Part shown: in pieces, positions 52,068 to 56,225 of the stretch
Layout of the letters: the number at the start of each line of letters is the position of its first letter
Position numbering within the stretch: position 1 is the first letter of the stretch
Source: Moraxella sp.
GTDB lineage: Bacteria; Pseudomonadota; Gammaproteobacteria; Pseudomonadales; Moraxellaceae
Direction: 5' to 3'
NCBI GenBank assembly: GCA_030530785.1
Contig: JAUMUJ010000011.1
Coordinates: forward strand, 1 to 56,225
DNA length: 56,225 bases
The notes under the pieces: generated by a model
Told to the model about the DNA's origin: nothing
Databases searched by the model: none
Seen by the model: the letters and a program-made list of their open reading frames with translations, nothing else
Program-made: the position numbers and the translations under genes

Positions 52068-52709
52068 TTATAGCACACTTTTATAAAGTCCATGCGTTTT
52101 AATGTAATCAAAAATCGGCTTGGGCAGATGGGGTGGATTATCGCCATAAGCTAGGGCTTGGCGGATTTGGGTGGATGAGATGGCAGGCACGGTGGTGCTG
52201 TCATAAAAAATGGTTTTATGGTCTAAAAATTCACTAAAATCATTCGTCATTTTTGCTAAAATTTCATCATGATAAGGTGTGGTACTACCTGCCCTAACGA
52301 ATGACCAAATTTTAATAAAATCAAAGAGTTGATGATAACTTTTCCAGCGGTGTAAATCCGCTAAGCTGTCTTCTCCCATAATAAACACGAGCTTATCGTC
52401 AGGATAACGCTTTGCAAGCGTATGCACGGTATCTATGGTGTAGATGGGTGGTGTTTGGTGAATTTCGGTTGTGTCAATGCTTGTGATAATGCCTTGATTT
52501 TTAAGTAAATCACACGCCAAAGACAGCATGGCAAGGCGATGGGTGGGGTCGGTGGGCACACCTTTAAAGGGATTACCTGCCGTTGGTAAAAAATGAATGT
52601 AAAAAGACAGACCCAAGCCAGACAGCCGATGGAATGCTAGACGCACCATGTCCAAATGTCCGTCATGCACAGGGTCAAAACTGCCCCCAAAAAAAAGCCT
52701 AAAAATCAT
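52068..52709 (-). CDS. nadD: Nicotinate-nucleotide adenylyltransferase
   Basis: A 213-residue nucleotidyltransferase forming deamido-NAD from nicotinate mononucleotide and ATP. The nucleotide-binding motif LFFGGSFDPVHDGHLDMVRL is at the N-terminus. LVFIMGEDSLADLHRWKSY lies at about residues 110-128, and the ISSTQIRQALAYG (ISSTxIR) motif is near the C-terminus. Divergent from rpsL. Confidence 0.96.
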   Translation of the reverse strand: MIFRLFFGGSFDPVHDGHLDMVRLAFHRLSGLGLSFYIHFLPTAGNPFKGVPTDPTHRLAMLSLACDLLKNQGIITSIDTTEIHQTPPIYTIDTVHTLAKRYPDDKLVFIMGEDSLADLHRWKSYHQLFDFIKIWSFVRAGSTTPYHDEILAKMTNDFSEFLDHKTIFYDSTTVPAISSTQIRQALAYGDNPPHLPKPIFDYIKTHGLYKSVL

Positions 52710-52722
52710 GACCTATTAACCC

Positions 52723-52751
52723 TTGAAATTGATAAAAAAAAGATGTAAAAT
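52723..52751 (+). promoter_or_regulatory. Promoter of the str operon
   Basis: TTGAAA (52723-52728) and TAAAAT (52746-52751), preceded by TG, have a 17-base spacer. Transcription would begin near 52758, leaving a leader of about 60 bases before rpsL. Confidence 0.65.
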
Positions 52752-52766
52752 GTATTGTTCTTAACT

Positions 52767-52797
52767 TTATGGGCATTATATCGCCCATAATTTTTTT
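52767..52797 (+). terminator. Terminator-shaped hairpin in the rpsL leader (possible attenuator)
   Basis: TTATGGGC (52767-52774), an 8-base loop and GCCCATAA (52783-52790) are followed at once by seven T. It faces rightward, between the predicted promoter and the rpsL start codon (22 bases further on). nadD is transcribed the other way, so no upstream transcript needs ending here. Confidence 0.65.
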
Positions 52798-52818
52798 AAT
52801 CAACGGGAGATATTGCCT

Positions 52819-53193
52819 ATGGCAACCACAAACCAACTTATCCGTAAGGGTCGTAAGACCATTACAGAAAAGTCAAAAGTACCTGCACTGCAAGCCTGCC
52901 CACAACGTCGTGGCGTTTGTACTCGTGTATACACCACCACCCCTAAAAAGCCAAACTCTGCCATGCGTAAAGTATGCCGTGTGCGTTTGACTTCTGGCTA
53001 CGAAGTATCCAGCTACATCGGTGGCGAAGGACATAACCTACAAGAGCACAGCGTGGTGCTTATCCGTGGCGGTCGTGTGAAAGACCTACCAGGTGTGCGT
53101 TATCACACCGTGCGTGGTGCATTAGACTGTGCGGGCGTAAAAGACCGTAAACAAGGTCGCTCTAAGTATGGTGCAAAACGTCCTAAGGCTTAA
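52819..53193 (+). CDS. rpsL: 30S ribosomal protein S12
   Basis: A 124-residue decoding-centre protein. It begins [15 protein letters not shown] and contains [20 protein letters not shown] (Lys in [11 protein letters not shown], where streptomycin resistance mutations occur) and [20 protein letters not shown]. The wild-type lysines and proline are present, so no classical streptomycin-resistance substitution is visible. The start at 52819 has GGGAGA upstream; the codon at 52813 would add two residues. First gene of rpsL-rpsG-fusA-tuf. Confidence 0.98.
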   Translation: MATTNQLIRKGRKTITEKSKVPALQACPQRRGVCTRVYTTTPKKPNSAMRKVCRVRLTSGYEVSSYIGGEGHNLQEHSVVLIRGGRVKDLPGVRYHTVRGALDCAGVKDRKQGRSKYGAKRPKA

Positions 53194-53221
53194 TTGGGCG
53201 TTAAGTAAATTTAATGAATTG

Positions 53222-53277
53222 TGCATGGATTGTGAGAATGTGTGTTAATCTAACCATGCCACATCAACAATCATGCA
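53222..53277 (+). promoter_or_regulatory. Long-range stem in the rpsL-rpsG gap, candidate S7 binding site
   Basis: TGCATG-G-ATTGT (53222-53233) can pair with ACAATCATGCA (53267-53277), leaving one bulged base and a 33-base loop. In E. coli, S7 represses the str operon by binding the S12-S7 intercistronic RNA; the position here is the same. Confidence 0.4.
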
Positions 53278-53346
53278 GTAAGGCTGGCTAAATGCTTGAT
53301 TTGTAAGATAAATGCCAGATTTACCCTGAAGACATAAGGAATTATT

Positions 53347-53820
53347 ATGCCAAGACGTCGTGTCGTTGCTGCCCGTGAAATCCTACCAGACCCTAAGTTC
53401 GGCAGTCAAACCATCGCCAAATTCATCAACCAAGTGATGGTTGATGGTAAAAAATCCATCGCTGAAAAAATCGTTTACGGTGCATTAGAAACCGTTGCTG
53501 AAAAACGCAAAATTGAAGACCCAGTTGCCTTTTTTGAAGAAGTACTAGAAAGTGTTCGCCCAACGGTGGAAGTTAAAGCCCGCCGTGTGGGTGGTGCTAC
53601 CTACCAAGTGCCTATGGAAGTTCGTCCCTCCCGTCGTACTGCCCTAGCCATGCGTTGGTTGGCTGACGCTGCCGCTAAGCGTTCTGAAAAATCCATGGCT
53701 TTACGCCTAGCAGGTGAGCTTAATGACGCTGCTGATGGTAAAGGTGCTGCCATCAAAAAACGCGATGACGTTCATCGTATGGCAGATGCTAACAAAGCGT
53801 TCTCTCATTTCCGCTTCTAA
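53347..53820 (+). CDS. rpsG: 30S ribosomal protein S7
   Basis: A 157-residue primary 16S rRNA-binding protein and assembly initiator of the 30S head. Motifs are [56 protein letters not shown] and [19 protein letters not shown]. It starts 153 bases after rpsL with AAGGA upstream, in the conserved str order. Biased codon use. Confidence 0.98.
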   Translation: MPRRRVVAAREILPDPKFGSQTIAKFINQVMVDGKKSIAEKIVYGALETVAEKRKIEDPVAFFEEVLESVRPTVEVKARRVGGATYQVPMEVRPSRRTALAMRWLADAAAKRSEKSMALRLAGELNDAADGKGAAIKKRDDVHRMADANKAFSHFRF

Positions 53821-53832
53821 AATTAGTGAGCG

Positions 53833-53860
53833 TGCTTGGTTTGGTGTGTCAAGCCAAGCA
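53833..53860 (+). other. 11-bp hairpin in the rpsG-fusA gap
   Basis: TGCTTGGTTTG (53833-53843), loop GTGTGT and CAAGCCAAGCA (53850-53860) form an uninterrupted 11-bp stem (one G-T pair). No T-run follows, so it is more likely a processing or mRNA-stability element than a terminator. Confidence 0.6.
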
Positions 53861-53944
53861 ACACTGGTTATTTGTCAGACAGTATATGTCTTTGTCATGA
53901 CAAAATGACCCCAATTTACACAAGTTTTTCTTTAAGGAAAAATT

Positions 53945-56071
53945 ATGGCAAGAAAAACCCCCCTAAACAGATACCGTAACATCGGTATTTCTGCTCACAT
54001 TGACGCAGGTAAAACCACCACGTCAGAGCGTATTTTGTTCTATACAGGTAAAAGCCACAAGCTGGGTGAAGTCCATGAAGGGGCTGCTACTATGGACTGG
54101 ATGGAGCAAGAGCAAGAGCGTGGTATTACCATTGCGTCAGCGGCAACCACTTGCTTTTGGTCAGGTATGTCTGACCAGTTTCCAGAGTATCGCATTAACC
54201 TGATTGACACCCCCGGCCACGTTGATTTTACCATTGAGGTTGAGCGTTCTATGCGTGTGCTTGACGGTGCGTGTATGGTGTATTGTGCTGTGGGTGGTGT
54301 ACAGCCCCAATCAGAGACCGTATGGCGACAAGCCAACAAATACAAAGTGCCACGTCTTGCCTTTGTCAATAAAATGGACAGAACAGGTGCGAACTTTTTC
54401 CGTGTGGTTGAGCAAGTAAAAACTCGTCTGGGCGGTAATCCTGTGCCTGTGGTTGTGCCTGTTGGTGCAGAAGATAATTTTGAAGGCGTGATTGACCTGC
54501 TTGAAATGAAATCCATCATTTGGGACATAGAATCTCAGGGCATGAAGTTTGAGTATGGCGACATTCCTGCGGACTTGGTTGATTTGGCAGAAGAATGGCG
54601 TAACAACATGGTGGAAGCCGCCGCTGAATCCTCAGAAGAATTGATGGACAAATACCTAGAAGAGGGCGATTTGTCTCGTGAAGACATCGTGGCAGGTTTG
54701 CGTGCTCGTACATTGGCGTGTGAAATTCAGCCCATGTTGTGTGGTACAGCCTTTAAAAACAAGGGCGTACAGCGTATGCTTGATGCGGTGATTGAGTTCT
54801 TGCCAGCACCGACAGACGTAGAAGCCATTAAGGGCATCTTAGATGATAAAGACGAAACCGAAGGTTGTCGTGTGTCATCTGATGATGAGCCTTTTGCAGG
54901 TTTGGCATTTAAAATCCAAAATGACAAGTACGTGGGTAACTTGACTTATGTGCGTGTCTATTCAGGTGTTGTCAAGCAAGGCGACAGCGTCTATAACCCT
55001 GTTAAGATGAAGCGTGAGCGTATCGGTCGTATCGTTGAGATGCACGCCAATTCACAAGAAGAAGTGAGTGAAGCTCGTGCAGGCGACATTGTGGCGTTTG
55101 TGGGCTTAAAAGATGTAACCACAGGGGATACTTTGTGTGATAATGACAATGTTATTACTCTAGAACGCATGGAATTCCCAGAGCCTGTTATCAGTCTTGC
55201 GGTTGAGCCTAAGACCAAAGCTGACCAAGAGAAGATGTCTATTGCACTGGGTCGCTTGGCCAAAGAAGACCCGTCATTCCGTGTTCGCACTGACGAAGAA
55301 TCGGGTCAAACCATCATCTCTGGTATGGGTGAGCTACATCTTGACATCATCGTTGACCGCATGAAGCGTGAGTTTAACGTTGAAGCCAATATCGGTGCAC
55401 CACAAGTTGCCTACCGTGAAACCATTCGCCAAAGCGTTGAAGTTGAAGGTAAGTTTGTTCGTCAAACAGGCGGTCGTGGTAAATTTGGTCATGTCTGGCT
55501 ACGTCTTGAACCGCTTGACCCAGAAGGAGAAGTGGAATACGAATTTGCCGAAGAGATTGTCGGTGGTGTTGTACCAAAAGAGTATCATGGTGCGGTAGAT
55601 AAGGGCATCCAAGAACGCATGAAAAATGGCGTTTTGGCGGGTTACCCAGTCGTAAACGTCAAAGCAACTTTGTACGATGGCTCTTATCACGACGTGGACT
55701 CTGATGAGTTGTCGTTTAAAATGGCAGGTTCTATCGCCTTTAAAAAAGGCTTTATGCAAGCATCCCCAGCTTTGCTTGAACCCATCATGAAAGTAGAAGT
55801 TGAGACCCCAGAAGATTATATGGGCGACATCATGGGTGATTTGAACCGCCGTCGTGGTATGGTTCAAGGCATGGACGATTTGCCTGGTGGTACTAAGGCC
55901 ATCCGTGCAGAAGTGCCTTTGGCGGAAATGTTTGGCTATGCCACCCAAATGCGCTCTATGTCGCAAGGTCGTGCAACTTACTCCATGGAGTTTGCCAAGT
56001 ACCAAGAAACGCCTAAGAACGTGGCTGATGAAATCATCAAAAAATTCACCGCCAAAGATGATGATGAGTAA
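53945..56071 (+). CDS. fusA: Elongation factor G
   Basis: A 708-residue translocation GTPase. G1 is [14 protein letters not shown], the switch region is [13 protein letters not shown]3 is [15 protein letters not shown] and G4 is NKMDRTG. Domains II-V follow with [18 protein letters not shown] (domain III), [20 protein letters not shown] (domain IV) and [18 protein letters not shown] (domain V). Length is typical. An AAGGAAAA Shine-Dalgarno sequence precedes the start. Confidence 0.98.
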   Translation: MARKTPLNRYRNIGISAHIDAGKTTTSERILFYTGKSHKLGEVHEGAATMDWMEQEQERGITIASAATTCFWSGMSDQFPEYRINLIDTPGHVDFTIEVERSMRVLDGACMVYCAVGGVQPQSETVWRQANKYKVPRLAFVNKMDRTGANFFRVVEQVKTRLGGNPVPVVVPVGAEDNFEGVIDLLEMKSIIWDIESQGMKFEYGDIPADLVDLAEEWRNNMVEAAAESSEELMDKYLEEGDLSREDIVAGLRARTLACEIQPMLCGTAFKNKGVQRMLDAVIEFLPAPTDVEAIKGILDDKDETEGCRVSSDDEPFAGLAFKIQNDKYVGNLTYVRVYSGVVKQGDSVYNPVKMKRERIGRIVEMHANSQEEVSEARAGDIVAFVGLKDVTTGDTLCDNDNVITLERMEFPEPVISLAVEPKTKADQEKMSIALGRLAKEDPSFRVRTDEESGQTIISGMGELHLDIIVDRMKREFNVEANIGAPQVAYRETIRQSVEVEGKFVRQTGGRGKFGHVWLRLEPLDPEGEVEYEFAEEIVGGVVPKEYHGAVDKGIQERMKNGVLAGYPVVNVKATLYDGSYHDVDSDELSFKMAGSIAFKKGFMQASPALLEPIMKVEVETPEDYMGDIMGDLNRRRGMVQGMDDLPGGTKAIRAEVPLAEMFGYATQMRSMSQGRATYSMEFAKYQETPKNVADEIIKKFTAKDDDE

Positions 56072-56089
56072 TCGTCTGATTTGACATCG

Positions 56090-56122
56090 TTTTGGTTTGT
56101 TGGCAAAGCTGACAAACCAAAA
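56090..56122 (+). other. 11-bp hairpin in the fusA-tuf gap
   Basis: TTTTGGTTTGT (56090-56100) and ACAAACCAAAA (56112-56122) pair perfectly across an 11-base loop. No T-run follows. It may set the fusA/tuf transcript ratio or act as an RNase site. Confidence 0.6.
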
Positions 56123-56172
56123 CATATAGTTACCAACCTTGTGCTGATTGCACTCATTTAAAGGATATTATC

Positions 56173-56225
56173 ATGGCCAAAGCCAAATTTGAACGTACCA
56201 AACCACACGTCAACGTCGGCACCAT
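56173..56225 (+). CDS. tuf: Elongation factor Tu (first 17 codons; cut by window edge)
   Basis: The frame opens MAKAKFERTKPHVNVGT, the universal EF-Tu N-terminus leading into the G1 loop, and continues past the window. AAGGA lies upstream. The position after fusA completes the str operon. Confidence 0.95.
   Translation, partial: MAKAKFERTKPHVNVGT

Noticed and set aside
52819-53193. Streptomycin-resistance substitution in S12
   Set aside because: The lysine in TPKKPNS and the second lysine region read as wild type.
1-56225. CRISPR array, insertion sequence or prophage
   Set aside because: No regularly spaced direct repeats, transposase or phage structural genes are seen anywhere in the window.
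1-56225. DNA uptake sequence repeated across the window
   Set aside because: No 9-12 base word recurs at terminators or elsewhere in the way Neisseria or Haemophilus uptake signals do. Terminator stems differ, apart from the pair around 25300-26399.

Overview
This window looks like chromosome from a Gram-negative gammaproteobacterium of the Moraxellaceae, most likely a Moraxella. The evidence is the protein make-up (a Moraxella-like OmpA, KpsC/KpsS capsule enzymes, an Era-RecO-PdxJ run, a MetE/MetR locus) and the compact gene-dense layout with short AT-rich promoters. No rRNA operon, insertion sequence, prophage or CRISPR array is visible. The species cannot be fixed from sequence alone.

Layout. 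1-1269 (minus): yhdT-panF, with panF running off the left edge. 1391-5025: tRNA-Gln, then the capsule Kdo-transferases kpsC and kpsS. 5081-12147: a housekeeping run of lepA, lepB, a DUF4845 protein, rnc, era, recO and pdxJ, with a decayed Uma2-type gene wedged between era and recO. 12346-16747: ompA, typA, two tiny membrane ORFs and mscL. 16770-19081: rlmD facing left, a 52-aa CxxC microprotein coupled to a degenerate macro-domain-like protein, and tRNA-Leu. 19120-23392: htrA/mucD, erpA, avtA, secG, tpiA. 23598-26369: pilB without pilC/pilD, followed by an unknown membrane protein between two near-identical terminators. 26404-30424: the methionine ABC transporter metN-metI-metQ, split by an unknown secreted protein, plus a cytochrome b561. 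30425-31180 is about 0.75 kb of decayed sequence. 31231-37265: ahpF, a YdcH-like small protein, and the ferrous-iron importer efeO-efeB-efeU behind a Fur-box-like site. 37304-41692: metE, an ODP-type MBL-fold protein and metR. 41709-44406: a secreted protein and an AT-rich type II restriction-modification pair immediately downstream of rnr. 44408-52709: rnr, rimI, a Fur-box-preceded cysteine-containing secreted peptide overlapping a DUF3841 gene, two divergent Nudix genes, bioA-bioD, and nadD-rsfS. 52819-56225: the str operon rpsL-rpsG-fusA-tuf, with tuf cut by the right edge.

Themes. Iron: EfeOBU and the 89-aa secreted protein both have Fur-box-like sequence overlapping a -10 element, so low-iron induction is predicted. 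Methionine: uptake (MetNIQ), synthesis (MetE) and the regulator (MetR) lie within about 15 kb, with an oxygen-binding diiron-type protein between metE and metR. Accessory content is small and sits in gene junctions: the R-M pair after rnr, the Uma2 scar, the membrane gene after pilB, the insert in the met operon, and the decayed patch.

Most worth following up: the Fur-controlled secreted peptide/DUF3841 pair; the CxxC microprotein/macro-like pair; and the str operon, where a terminator-shaped hairpin sits in the rpsL leader and a strong hairpin lies in each of the three intercistronic gaps. No large new system is evident. The novel candidates are small two-gene units and RNA structures.
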